Positions 44,144 through 53,118 of a DNA stretch of 60,854 nt are shown here, in pieces. The notes under the pieces are model-generated. The model searched no databases, was not told the DNA's origin, and worked only from the letters and a program-made list of their open reading frames with translations. The stretch spans positions 1 through 60,854 of the forward strand of contig NZ_JANKBI010000027.1 of NCBI RefSeq assembly GCF_024622195.1. The letters run 5' to 3'. Position 1 is the first letter of the stretch; every line of letters begins with the position of its first letter. The translations under genes and the position numbers were made by a program. The stretch comes from Murimonas intestini (GTDB lineage Bacteria > Bacillota > Clostridia > Lachnospirales > Lachnospiraceae).

Positions 44144-46456
44144 TCAGACAAGCTTTTGAAAGTCGCTTGGCGGAAGTCCCGTGACACGTTTAAAAGCCCT
44201 TCTGAAGGAATAATCACTGCTGTATCCAACTCTGACAGCCACGTCCTTTACCGCCATTCCCTCTTTCAGACAGGCACAGGCATTCCTGATACGGAGCTGT
44301 TCCAGATACTCACTGAACGTTACGCCAAAATATTCTTTAAAATCTTTGTACAATCTGCGTTCCCCAACCCCGATATCATCCGCAAGCCGGGCAAGATTAA
44401 ATCCAGCATCCCCGTAATTGTCTTCTATCCGTTTGGAAAGCTGCCTTTTGACCTCAATCAAGCTCTCATCATCAACATTCTTCTCACTGTTTTGATAATA
44501 TTTCTTTGCATTTCTGATCTCTTCAAATATCTCATCAGGCCGCTGGGCCTTCTGTACTCTCTTTAGTATAATCCTTGCTTCCTCATCCTTCTTGCTCTTC
44601 TCCAGGCTCCTGATAACAGTACACCGCAGGATTTCCAGCACATGGCGCATCATAGAAAATTCCTGGAAGCGGTTCAGATAGTACTCTTTTATCTCCTTTA
44701 ACAGACTTTCCAGCTCCTCAGGCGTACCTGTACGTATGGCCTGCTCCAGCTGCATCTCCATATCAATAGAAAATATGAAATTTTCCTGGTTAGAAGGGAG
44801 GTCTCCCTTTAAAAGAGGCACACGGATACCAAAAAGCCTCGCGTATTCGCTGATCCCTGAAGCCTCCTCAAATGCTGAGGGCAGCTGCATAAGCTCCTCC
44901 ACCGGCTCACTTATGCCCGTGAATATCTGTACAGGCATATCCTTATAGAAATAGAAGTTCAGCTTCTCAAATTCTTCCTTCAGCCTGGCGGCATCCATAT
45001 TGTCTTCCCCAGCCACGATAAGGGCATAAGACAGCTGGCTCACACTGTAAACCCAATGTGTATGCTTCAGGTTTTCAGCAAAATGCTGCTCCACCACTCC
45101 CTGGAACTCTTTTTTCGGAACAGACAAATTTTCCCTTAAGGGGTCCTCAAACTCTACAAGCACTACATAATAGCCTTTTGCCCTGTAAAAGGCCTGCGCC
45201 TCTTCTCCCAGCTCGGCTTCCAGCTCTTCCTTTGAATCATAAGAACCATACAAAATTTTCCGCAGGATCTCCTGGTGGACTATCATCTGCTGCTTTGTCA
45301 CTGTTGTCTGCAGATTTTCCACTCTGTCCAGAAAACCGTTCAGGCTCCTCCAGAAATTGCCATTTTCCTGAACGTCCCTGTTGCTGAGTTCATCATTAAA
45401 TATGACATACCTTTTTATGGTATTCTTTCTTCTGTACCAGTATGTAAAGCAAATAATAAGCCCTATACCGATAGCTGCAATACAGAGGATCACGATCAGG
45501 TATTTTATACTTCCTATCTGCCCCAGAAGCACTTCATTCGGTGTGACAGATATAAATTTCCAGTTATTATAAGTAGATCTGATGGAATAAGTAATTGAAT
45601 TTTTATCTATATGGTTGGCAGTTCTGTACTCATCCCATGTGGTGCCGGCTGCCCCTGGCTTAACTGCTCCATGTGCGCCGATCCCTCTGATGATATGGTT
45701 TTCATCATCCAGTATAAAAGACATGGCGCTCCCGTCGATCATAGAATGCTCCATAAGCCTTTTTATTGTCGCCTCATCAAGTGTTATGACTACAGCCCCC
45801 TCCTGTACATCGTCATAAGCGCTGGGCAGTGACCTGACAAGGGCTATATCTGACTGGTCCCAGTTTTCTTTTCCATTTGGGATATTCAGATAATTACCGT
45901 ACTCATACTTCTCACAGAAGGTCTCCATAAGTTCGTTATAATTTTTCGAGTTAAAAGACTCCAGGGTAAGCATGCCAAGCTCAGTATTCGGTATTACTGA
46001 GGGCAGCTCAATCACATAGTCCATACCCTTGATCAATATATAGATATCTCCCACAGCCTGGTTCATAAGCCCGTAATTCGGATATGACCTGGCCATGAGA
46101 TACAGTTCATAAAACTGTTCCTGCCGGCTTTCTGGCTTGTCTTTTTTTAGAAATTCCGTCAATTCAGCCTGCTGGCTGGTATACAGCCCCACATTCATAA
46201 TTTCTTCCAGCTGCCTGTCAAAATTGATTACCGCTTCAGAGAGCAGGCGGTATGCTTTTTCTTTCTGAACATCCAAAAGTGCATCCCTGGCTGCAAAATA
46301 TATAACCACGATCGCAATTGCAGGGGCTACCATGATGATCAGATATGAGAATAAAAGCCTAAGTGAAAGCCTGCTGTGTGTATTTTTGCTGTCAGACACT
46401 TTCTTTACTTCCACCATACCTTTTTTCATGCGGCCAAACAATCTTTTCTTTCTCAT
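44144..46456 (-). CDS. Membrane-bound AraC-family sensor-regulator
   Basis: 770 residues: membrane segment about 30-52, extracytoplasmic sensor domain (Cache-like) to about 310, second membrane segment about 312-332, a cytoplasmic linker region, and a C-terminal AraC HTH (about 670-768; GVGERRLYKDFKEYFG, then VGYSSDYSFRRAFKRVTG). This one-component design is frequent next to LplB/LplC transporters, where it senses the sugar outside and activates the operon. The ATG at 46456 follows GAGGG. A weak hairpin follows its stop. Confidence 0.92.
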   Translation of the reverse strand: MRKKRLFGRMKKGMVEVKKVSDSKNTHSRLSLRLLFSYLIIMVAPAIAIVVIYFAARDALLDVQKEKAYRLLSEAVINFDRQLEEIMNVGLYTSQQAELTEFLKKDKPESRQEQFYELYLMARSYPNYGLMNQAVGDIYILIKGMDYVIELPSVIPNTELGMLTLESFNSKNYNELMETFCEKYEYGNYLNIPNGKENWDQSDIALVRSLPSAYDDVQEGAVVITLDEATIKRLMEHSMIDGSAMSFILDDENHIIRGIGAHGAVKPGAAGTTWDEYRTANHIDKNSITYSIRSTYNNWKFISVTPNEVLLGQIGSIKYLIVILCIAAIGIGLIICFTYWYRRKNTIKRYVIFNDELSNRDVQENGNFWRSLNGFLDRVENLQTTVTKQQMIVHQEILRKILYGSYDSKEELEAELGEEAQAFYRAKGYYVVLVEFEDPLRENLSVPKKEFQGVVEQHFAENLKHTHWVYSVSQLSYALIVAGEDNMDAARLKEEFEKLNFYFYKDMPVQIFTGISEPVEELMQLPSAFEEASGISEYARLFGIRVPLLKGDLPSNQENFIFSIDMEMQLEQAIRTGTPEELESLLKEIKEYYLNRFQEFSMMRHVLEILRCTVIRSLEKSKKDEEARIILKRVQKAQRPDEIFEEIRNAKKYYQNSEKNVDDESLIEVKRQLSKRIEDNYGDAGFNLARLADDIGVGERRLYKDFKEYFGVTFSEYLEQLRIRNACACLKEGMAVKDVAVRVGYSSDYSFRRAFKRVTGLPPSDFQKLV

Positions 46457-46571
46457 TGTGCATCCCTCTTAAATGTTGTATTCTTAAAGATAATAGCAGC
46501 AGTCGATGTACACAGCCTGCTGTAACTCCCGTCATTTCAAAAGAAACTAAATTACCAAGGAGCCTGAGCAT

Positions 46572-46886
46572 ATGTTTTTCAAACCTAAGAAGAAGGCCGC
46601 GCCTTCCATCCGCCTTTACAACCAGAATGCTCTGGTCTATGAAGGTCTTTTAAAAGATATTCCTTTAAAGGAATCTGTCATTCTCGAAAAGAGCATACAG
46701 TTTTTCAACGATCCTGAGCCCTGCCACATACACCGCAGCGCTGTACGTGTCCGCCTGACAGAAGAGCTGCTGCGCCAGCTGGCTGTCTGTGACAGCCCCA
46801 AAGCCTGCCCATTGCTCGAAGTCTATTCTGACCTTCCGTCCATTGAACGTTTTGAGCTCATTCTGCCGGAAAACTTTACAATATAA
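46572..46886 (+). CDS. Conserved small protein of unknown function
   Basis: 104 residues, no membrane segment, no recognisable motif. It has a clear start (AAGGAGC about ten bases before ATG) and normal amino-acid composition, with basic N-terminus FFKPKKK. Divergent from the AraC gene and convergent with the CcdA-like gene, which it overlaps by 11 bp. I do not recognise a family. Confidence 0.6.
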   Translation: MFFKPKKKAAPSIRLYNQNALVYEGLLKDIPLKESVILEKSIQFFNDPEPCHIHRSAVRVRLTEELLRQLAVCDSPKACPLLEVYSDLPSIERFELILPENFTI

Positions 46887-48456
46887 ATATGAAGTATAAT
46901 GCGAACCCAAGGAACAGCACAGCATTGGCCAGTTTGATAATGTCCATATGCGCCAGCATGAAATCCGAAATGCGGTTCGTATTTTTTGTCTTATATATAA
47001 TAAAAATAAAAATTGCTGCAGGTACGCACATTGCAGTGACATATACGAGAAAAGATATCAGGATATGCCCTATATTGCCCGAATCCGCCCTCAGCATATA
47101 CAGGATTGAGGCCATGTATATCTGCCCTGTACAGAAGAATTCCCCAAGTGAGATGGCAATCCCAAGTCCCAGTACTAAAAGCGGCAGAATCTTGCCCGAT
47201 GCATTACCCGCATTTTTAATCATTTTGTGATTAAATCTTCTCAGCGCCGACGGAAGCTGCATCCTGACCTTTCCATATTCTTCTCTGCGCACGTTCCAGA
47301 AATCAAGCAGATTCATGAAAGATGCACCTATAAACAATACTGTGATCACAATATTGACCGCCTTGCCCGCTGCATCCAGCACTTCCTGATCGATCATGGA
47401 TGCCGCGAAATAGATTCCCACGCCCAGCCCGAAATATGTCAGGTATTTGCCTCCCAGATATAGAGCGCCATTTTTCAGCACTGAGGCTTGGGCTGTCAAA
47501 AGTATTGAAAACAGCATCAGCAGCATGGATATAGAACACGGATTAAAACCTGCGAGAAGCCCCGCGCCGAATAACGCAAGAAGGCTGGAAGCTTTTCCCT
47601 CCTCCCGGCTCTCTGAAAGGCCGTCAAGCTCTTCCCTGAGCGCCTGATAAGAAGTATCTTCGCTCTCTATACTGTCTTTCAGTCTGCTGCAGATATCATC
47701 AGCGCCGGCAATGGCGTTCTTTCCGTAAAATACAATAGGAACCTTCCTGGATGCTTCAGGCACCCTGTATAATTCAAATAATTCCTGAAGGACTTCCACG
47801 TATCCGCCCTCAGCAATGTTAAATTCCAGTACGCTGATATTCCCGGCTATATCCTCGTCTTTCAGATAATCTTTCACTCTATTGCAGTCATCACATGAAT
47901 ATGTAGTAAATAAAAGCATTACCTTGTCCTGGCTGGTAAAACCATATTCCTCAAGTCCGTCTAAAAATTTTTCATTAAATGATGATGTATTCTCATCAGA
48001 TACAATATCTTCTGCCGGCTTTTCGCCATCAGCCGCAGTCTCCTCTGTTTGCTTTAATGAATCTTCATCTCCAAGCAGAGCACCCCTCAGAGTGCTTTTG
48101 ATCTGGTCATATCCGCACAGCCACTTTCCATTAGCTATAAGTACCGGCAGACCACAATCTTCCCTGCTCCTGCCGCTCTCCTGTATCCTTTTTTCAAAAA
48201 GCTCTTTATTTGATTTATGAAATACATTGTAGGTCCGGATCTCATAGTCCATCTGTTCTCTCTCTTCTTTAGAAAGCTCATCCTCAAATATCTCATATAT
48301 TTTTTCATCTTCACTGCATGATGCGCAGGCATTATCATAAAAAAACTCGAATGTACTTCCCGCCGCCTCTGCCTTTACAGATATCAGAGCAAAAAACAAA
48401 AATATAAGCCATAACAGGCCTGTTCTCCAATACCAATGAACACTTTTCTTCTCCAT
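46876..48456 (-). CDS. CcdA/DsbD-like membrane protein with thioredoxin-like domains
   Basis: About 526 residues. Signal peptide; extracytoplasmic thioredoxin-like domain with CASC (near residue 44); second thioredoxin-like domain with CDDC (near residue 190); then a six-helix CcdA/DsbD-type membrane domain with cysteines in GFNPCSISML and GEFFCTGQIY. The layout suggests transfer of reducing power or thiols across the membrane. Which proteins it serves is unknown. ATG at 48456 is chosen; GTG at 48465 is possible. Its upstream region holds an opposing terminator-like hairpin. Confidence 0.85.
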   Translation of the reverse strand: MEKKSVHWYWRTGLLWLIFLFFALISVKAEAAGSTFEFFYDNACASCSEDEKIYEIFEDELSKEEREQMDYEIRTYNVFHKSNKELFEKRIQESGRSREDCGLPVLIANGKWLCGYDQIKSTLRGALLGDEDSLKQTEETAADGEKPAEDIVSDENTSSFNEKFLDGLEEYGFTSQDKVMLLFTTYSCDDCNRVKDYLKDEDIAGNISVLEFNIAEGGYVEVLQELFELYRVPEASRKVPIVFYGKNAIAGADDICSRLKDSIESEDTSYQALREELDGLSESREEGKASSLLALFGAGLLAGFNPCSISMLLMLFSILLTAQASVLKNGALYLGGKYLTYFGLGVGIYFAASMIDQEVLDAAGKAVNIVITVLFIGASFMNLLDFWNVRREEYGKVRMQLPSALRRFNHKMIKNAGNASGKILPLLVLGLGIAISLGEFFCTGQIYMASILYMLRADSGNIGHILISFLVYVTAMCVPAAIFIFIIYKTKNTNRISDFMLAHMDIIKLANAVLFLGFALYFIFIL

Positions 48457-48478
48457 ATCCACCACCGTCAGATATAGT

Positions 48479-48555
48479 ACACCTTGTCGTGCGTAAGAAT
48501 ATCCACTCCTGTGGGTATCATTTACAGCACTCCACGATAAGGTGTGCTTTTTTTT
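48479..48555 (+). terminator. Terminator-like hairpin reading outward from the CcdA-like gene
   Basis: Arms ACACCTTGTCGTG (48479-48491) and CACGATAAGGTGT (48533-48545) and then eight T residues on the plus strand. No plus-strand gene reads into it. On the minus strand the same sequence would form a stable stem-loop in the 5' leader of the CcdA-like gene, with an inner CCCAC/GTGG hairpin. Confidence 0.55.
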
Positions 48556-49054
48556 CGACCTCTATTTTCTATCGTATATCTCAGAAAATATACAAAACAT
48601 GCAAAAAATATATATCATCATCTGCACTTTCAGCCGAACCATATTTTTATTATACAATAGATGAACGAAAATGTGTACCTTTTCTGACAAATTTTTATTT
48701 TTATATAGGTATTGTTTTCCAAAATGGTGATTTTTAAAAGGCAAAAATTGCCTGCGGCACCTCAACTCCTCTGGTCCCTTATTCATGAGGTGATTTATTA
48801 CTGCTTAACAGTAATCTTCTTTTATAACATACCATTCAGAAGATATAGTAGAATGAATTCCTATTTTTATTTTACTTTATCTTGATATTAAAAGTTGTTT
48901 TTCTACATTGATAAAACCATTTTATATTTCTATTCCATTTTCTTGTAACGATTTTCTCGCTGAATCAGCTGCTTTCTCGTTATTAACGAATACAACTGTG
49001 CTGTTTTCAGTGAACCGGAGCACCTCTGCTGGACACACCCTGTAAAATAAAACA
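48556..49054. other. Gene-poor AT-rich spacer
   Basis: About 500 bp between the CcdA-like gene leader and the oppA terminator. Contents: a TATAAT box at about 48650 on the minus strand that may serve the CcdA-like gene, an ATTACTG/CAGTAAT hairpin at 48797-48813, and a TCGTTA-T-TAACGA palindrome near 48986. A 74-codon minus-strand frame at 48562-48786 looks non-coding. Confidence 0.4.
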
Positions 49055-49080
49055 GGAGACGCTGCAAATGCAACGCCTCC
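49055..49080 (-). terminator. Terminator of the opp operon
   Basis: Minus-strand stem GGAGGCGTTGCA/TGCAGCGTCTCC (one wobble), two-base loop, then TGTTTTATTTT. Directly downstream of oppA. Confidence 0.88.
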
Positions 49081-49101
49081 CATAGGCACTCTAATCAAAT
49101 A

Positions 49102-50985
49102 TTATCTACCAAACTGCATATCATTGTTTCCAGAATTTGTTTCCCACATTTCAAGCATGTTGATCGGGTCATTGTAGTCTGCTAACCAGCCTTCACGGCA
49201 GAAGTCAAACTGTCCTGATTTTCTTTCATCCAGGAATACTGACCATTCACGTGTCTCAACAGTAACTGTGATGCCAATTGCTGCTAAATCCTGCTGGATA
49301 GCTTCACCAATCTTAACATTACCTTCAGAATCATTTGTCAGGTATGTCATAGTGATCGGTGTATCTGCTGAAAGCATTCCGTTTTCATCAAACTGATATC
49401 CTGCACTCTCAAGCAGAGCCTGAGCTTCTTCGATATTAGCATCTGTGAGTTCCGGATCATAGTAACCAACTTTGTCTTCTAATGGGTAGGTATAAGCGTC
49501 ATCATTCTTTCTGAACTCGCCGCCGTTTCCGTCTGCCATTCCTGTCGGGATGAATGTATTTGCGATTTCCTGATCAGCCTGAGCGATAGAATCAACAATA
49601 TACTGACGGTCAATTAAGAGACACATAGCTTTTCTCATAGCTGCTGCCTGCTCGATTGTCTTGCCTTTGAACAGATCACTGTTTACGTTAAATCCGCAGT
49701 AGTATGTTCCCAGTGTAGGAACTTTGTGGAATTCAGGCATAGGTTTAGCTGTTTCCATCATATCTGTTGCGATTGTATCGATGAACTGAAGAGAATCATC
49801 TTTGAATGCATTCCAGATAGCTGTATCATCATCACTTAACATGAATTCGATTTTTTCAAGTGTAACGCTGTCTGCATTGTAGTAGTTCGGGTTCTTCTCA
49901 TAAGTCATGGATTCATTGTGTTTCCAGCCTGTACATACCATCGGGCCTGAAGATACGAAGCCTGCTTCTGTACACCAGTCGCCAGGGTTGTCAGCAAATC
50001 CTTCAGAGCCTTCAACACTTGCCTGAGGTACCGGATAGAATGCCGGGAATGCACACAGGTCAAGGAAGTATGCGCAAGGAGCTTTCAGGTTAACTGTAAA
50101 TGTCTTTCCGTCTTCAGAAGCTGCCACATCCAGAGTTCCATCTTCTTTCTGAGCGATGATGTCTGTCAGGTATGCGTAGTCAGCACCTGTCTCAGGATTA
50201 GCAAGTCTCTGCCAGCTGTACTCTACATCCTTTGCTGACAGTTCTGTTCCATCAGACCATTTCAGTCCGTCTTTCATTGTAAATGTATAAGAAAGTCCGT
50301 CTTCACTCATCTCATAGCCGTCTGCCAGGTCAGGAACAAGCTGTCCTTCTTCGTCATACATATACAGTCCTGAGAATGCCAGGATAGCAAGGCAGGCACC
50401 GTCTACTGTAGAGTTCAGGGCCGGATCCAGCTTATTAGGCTCAGATGCGATCTGAAGTGCCAGAGTGTTTGTCGGAGTTGTAGCAAATCCAAAATATTTA
50501 AATCCGAAAAGGTTGCTGTAGATTCCGTCCACATCAGTTTTCTGCATATATACATCATTGTAGTAATACAGCGGAATAACTGCCCAGGTGCTCATCAGCT
50601 CATCTTCTGCCTCATGCATCATAGCCTCACGTTTTTCAAGGTCTGTCTCAACCCTGATATCAGCGATTCTCTGATTGTAAACTTCCCATGCAGGAGCTGC
50701 CTCGCTGGATGGTCCGTGGCCTGCTGATTCAACTGCTGCCTCTGTAGCTGCCTCTGTTTCACCTTCAGCTGCTGCTTCTGTTTCAGCTGCCTCTGTAGCT
50801 GCTTCTGTTTCTTCAGCCTCTGTCTCTGCTGCCGCTTTTGTCTTGTTGGCTTCTGTTGTCAGTTCTGCTGCTGTTTCTGCCTCTGTCGGAGCTGTTGTTT
50901 CACTTCCTGTTCCAGAAGCGCATCCTGCCATCATGCCCATAACCATGGACGCAGAGAGCACTAATGCTAAATACTTTTTCTTCAT
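49102..50985 (-). CDS. oppA: Oligopeptide-binding lipoprotein, apparently circularly permuted
   Basis: 627 residues. Lipobox with Cys22, a ~70-residue TEA-rich linker, then residues 100-169 (TDLEKREAMMHEAEDELM, VIPLYYYND) which correspond to the normal C-terminal end of SBP_bac_5 proteins. Residues 173-627 follow the family order from its usual N-terminus (LQIASEPNKLDPAL, then LKWSDG) up to WLADYNDPINMLEMW and stop at NNDMQFGR, exactly where the moved segment would normally begin. So the fold is complete but the ends are elsewhere. It binds peptides for OppBCDF. A TATAAT box upstream suggests an extra promoter. Confidence 0.9.
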   Translation of the reverse strand: MKKKYLALVLSASMVMGMMAGCASGTGSETTAPTEAETAAELTTEANKTKAAAETEAEETEAATEAAETEAAAEGETEAATEAAVESAGHGPSSEAAPAWEVYNQRIADIRVETDLEKREAMMHEAEDELMSTWAVIPLYYYNDVYMQKTDVDGIYSNLFGFKYFGFATTPTNTLALQIASEPNKLDPALNSTVDGACLAILAFSGLYMYDEEGQLVPDLADGYEMSEDGLSYTFTMKDGLKWSDGTELSAKDVEYSWQRLANPETGADYAYLTDIIAQKEDGTLDVAASEDGKTFTVNLKAPCAYFLDLCAFPAFYPVPQASVEGSEGFADNPGDWCTEAGFVSSGPMVCTGWKHNESMTYEKNPNYYNADSVTLEKIEFMLSDDDTAIWNAFKDDSLQFIDTIATDMMETAKPMPEFHKVPTLGTYYCGFNVNSDLFKGKTIEQAAAMRKAMCLLIDRQYIVDSIAQADQEIANTFIPTGMADGNGGEFRKNDDAYTYPLEDKVGYYDPELTDANIEEAQALLESAGYQFDENGMLSADTPITMTYLTNDSEGNVKIGEAIQQDLAAIGITVTVETREWSVFLDERKSGQFDFCREGWLADYNDPINMLEMWETNSGNNDMQFGR

Positions 50986-51129
50986 AGATTATACCTCCCA
51001 TGTATAAATTTGGTTGTTTTATATTATACAATGTTCTTTCCAAAAAAGAAAGGACAAATTGTATCAAAAATTATTAAATCTTCAGGCCAATTTTTTCAAT
51101 TTTGTCCTGATATTACCTTTTAGGCAGCC

Positions 51130-52113
51130 TTATTTATTCCAGCACGCCACCTGATGACCATTACCGCGGTCTGTCAGAGACGGGCATTCCTGGGCGCAAC
51201 GCTCTGTCGCATACTTACAGCGTGTACGGAATGCGCAGCCTGTGGGCATGTTCAGAGGACTGGGCACATCTCCCTCAAGTACGATACGTTTCCTCTCCTT
51301 AGCCATTTTCGGGTCAGGATATGGAACTGCACTCAGCAGGGACTGTGTATACGGATGCATTGGTTTATCATTCAGCTCATCAGCATCTGCGATCTCTACT
51401 ACCCTTCCCAGATACATAACAGCTATCCTGTCAGATATATGATGCACTACCAGCAGGTCATGGGCTATAAAAAGATATGCCACTCCTAATTTATCCTGGA
51501 GTTCTTCAAACATATTGATGACCTGTGCCTGGATAGACACGTCGAGTGCGCTGACTGCCTCGTCACAGACTATAAACTTCGGGTCTGTTGCCAGAGCTCT
51601 GGCAATACCGATACGCTGGCGCTGGCCTCCTGAGAACTCATGGGCATAGCGCGTTGCATGCTCTGCATTTAATCCAACCAGCTCCATCAGATGTATGATC
51701 TTGTCACGGCGGTCTCCCTTTGAAGAGTAAAGCTTATATACATCCAGAGGCTCACCGATGATATCTTCCACCGTCATACGCGGGTTAAGAGAAGAATAGG
51801 GATCCTGGAATACCATCTGCATTTCTTTTCTCATGTGTTTTATAGTGGATGCATTTACCTGCTCTCCATTATAAATCACCTCGCCGCCAGTCGGCGTGTA
51901 GAGCCTGAGCATGGAACGGCCGACTGTAGTCTTACCGCAGCCTGATTCCCCTACAAGTCCAAGAGTCTCGCCCGGCTTGATGGCAAATGAAACACCATCC
52001 ACCGCTTTAAGAGGGGTTGTCTGCATAAAACCTGTTTTTATAGGAAAATACTGTTTCAGGTCTTTGACCTCTACCAGATATTCACTTTTCATATTGTTCT
52101 GTGTCTTACTCAT
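51130..52113 (-). CDS. oppF: Oligopeptide ABC transporter ATPase OppF
   Basis: 327 residues. Walker A GESGCGKTT, signature SGGQRQRIGIARAL, Walker B FIVCDEAVSALD, and the oligopeptide-type C-terminal region with the four-cysteine CAFRTRCKYATERCAQECP. With OppD it powers peptide import. It overlaps oppD by 8 bp; AAGGAGG lies inside the oppD 3' end. Confidence 0.95.
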   Translation of the reverse strand: MSKTQNNMKSEYLVEVKDLKQYFPIKTGFMQTTPLKAVDGVSFAIKPGETLGLVGESGCGKTTVGRSMLRLYTPTGGEVIYNGEQVNASTIKHMRKEMQMVFQDPYSSLNPRMTVEDIIGEPLDVYKLYSSKGDRRDKIIHLMELVGLNAEHATRYAHEFSGGQRQRIGIARALATDPKFIVCDEAVSALDVSIQAQVINMFEELQDKLGVAYLFIAHDLLVVHHISDRIAVMYLGRVVEIADADELNDKPMHPYTQSLLSAVPYPDPKMAKERKRIVLEGDVPSPLNMPTGCAFRTRCKYATERCAQECPSLTDRGNGHQVACWNK

Positions 52114-53113
52114 TGTTCTTGCCTCCTTGCTTTGCTTCCATTTCTGCTTTTACATTTAGCCAGCAGGACGCAAAGTGTCCGTCAGGCATCTGCATTTCAG
52201 GCGGTACTTCCTCGATACAGATCTTCATGGCGTTTTCACAGCGCGGGCAGAAAGCGCAGCCTTTCGGCATATTCAGCAGGTTGATCGGTGTACCCGGGAT
52301 CGGAATAAGCTTCTCGCCAATCTTGTCAACATTCGGTATAGAACAGAGAAGTCCTTTTGTATATTCATGGTGAGGACGGTAGAAGATATCTTCCGCTGTT
52401 CCTCTCTCACAGACACGGCCGCCGTACAGTACAATGATCTCGTCGCACATATCGGCTATTACACCTAAATCATGTGTAACCATAATAATTGCCATTCCAA
52501 ATTTTTTCTGCAGATCCTGCATCAGTTCCAGAATCTGCGCCTGAATCGTCACATCAAGTGCAGTCGTAGGCTCATCTGCAATCAGGATGTCAGGCTCACA
52601 CGCAAGAGCCATGGCGATCATAACACGCTGGCGCATACCGCCTGACAGCTCAAAAGGATACTGTTTCACACGCTTTTCAGGTTCATTTACACCTACCAGT
52701 GTGAGCATTTCAATAGCACGTGCTTCTGCATCTTTTCCTTTTCTGTCTGTGTGAAGCTGGATCGCTTCTTTTAACTGATTTCCAACTGTAAATACAGGAT
52801 TCAGGCTTGTCATAGGATCCTGGAAAATGATAGAACAGCATTTTCCACGGAATTCCCTCATCTGCTTTTCTGTAAACTTTGTGATATCCTGGCCTTTATA
52901 GAGCACCTGGCCTTCCGATATATCACCGTTACTCTCCAGTATACGCATAATAGAATAAGCTGTAACGGATTTTCCCGAACCGGACTCTCCTACGATACCA
53001 AGAATCTTTCCCTTGTCCAGATTGAATGAAACACCGTTTACTGCCTTTACCTCCCCGTTGTCCGTGCGGAAGGAGGTATGAAGATTCTTTACTGAAAGTA
53101 TATTTTCACTCAT
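52106..53113 (-). CDS. oppD: Oligopeptide ABC transporter ATPase OppD
   Basis: 335 residues. Walker A GESGSGKSVT, signature LSGGMRQRVMIAMAL, Walker B ILIADEPTTALD, and C-terminal cysteines CAFCPRCENAMKIC, which in this family bind an iron-sulfur cluster or zinc. Five bp after oppC. Start supported by AAGGAGG. Confidence 0.95.
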   Translation of the reverse strand: MSENILSVKNLHTSFRTDNGEVKAVNGVSFNLDKGKILGIVGESGSGKSVTAYSIMRILESNGDISEGQVLYKGQDITKFTEKQMREFRGKCCSIIFQDPMTSLNPVFTVGNQLKEAIQLHTDRKGKDAEARAIEMLTLVGVNEPEKRVKQYPFELSGGMRQRVMIAMALACEPDILIADEPTTALDVTIQAQILELMQDLQKKFGMAIIMVTHDLGVIADMCDEIIVLYGGRVCERGTAEDIFYRPHHEYTKGLLCSIPNVDKIGEKLIPIPGTPINLLNMPKGCAFCPRCENAMKICIEEVPPEMQMPDGHFASCWLNVKAEMEAKQGGKNNE

Positions 53114-53118
53114 AACAA

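Noticed and set aside
48562..48786. 74-codon minus-strand frame
   Set aside because: AT-rich, no ribosome site, composition unlike neighbours, and overlaps the leader of the CcdA-like gene.
49102..50985. Truncated oppA pseudogene
   Set aside because: The C-terminal part missing at the end is present at the N-terminus, the terminator and ribosome site are intact, and the frame is open throughout.
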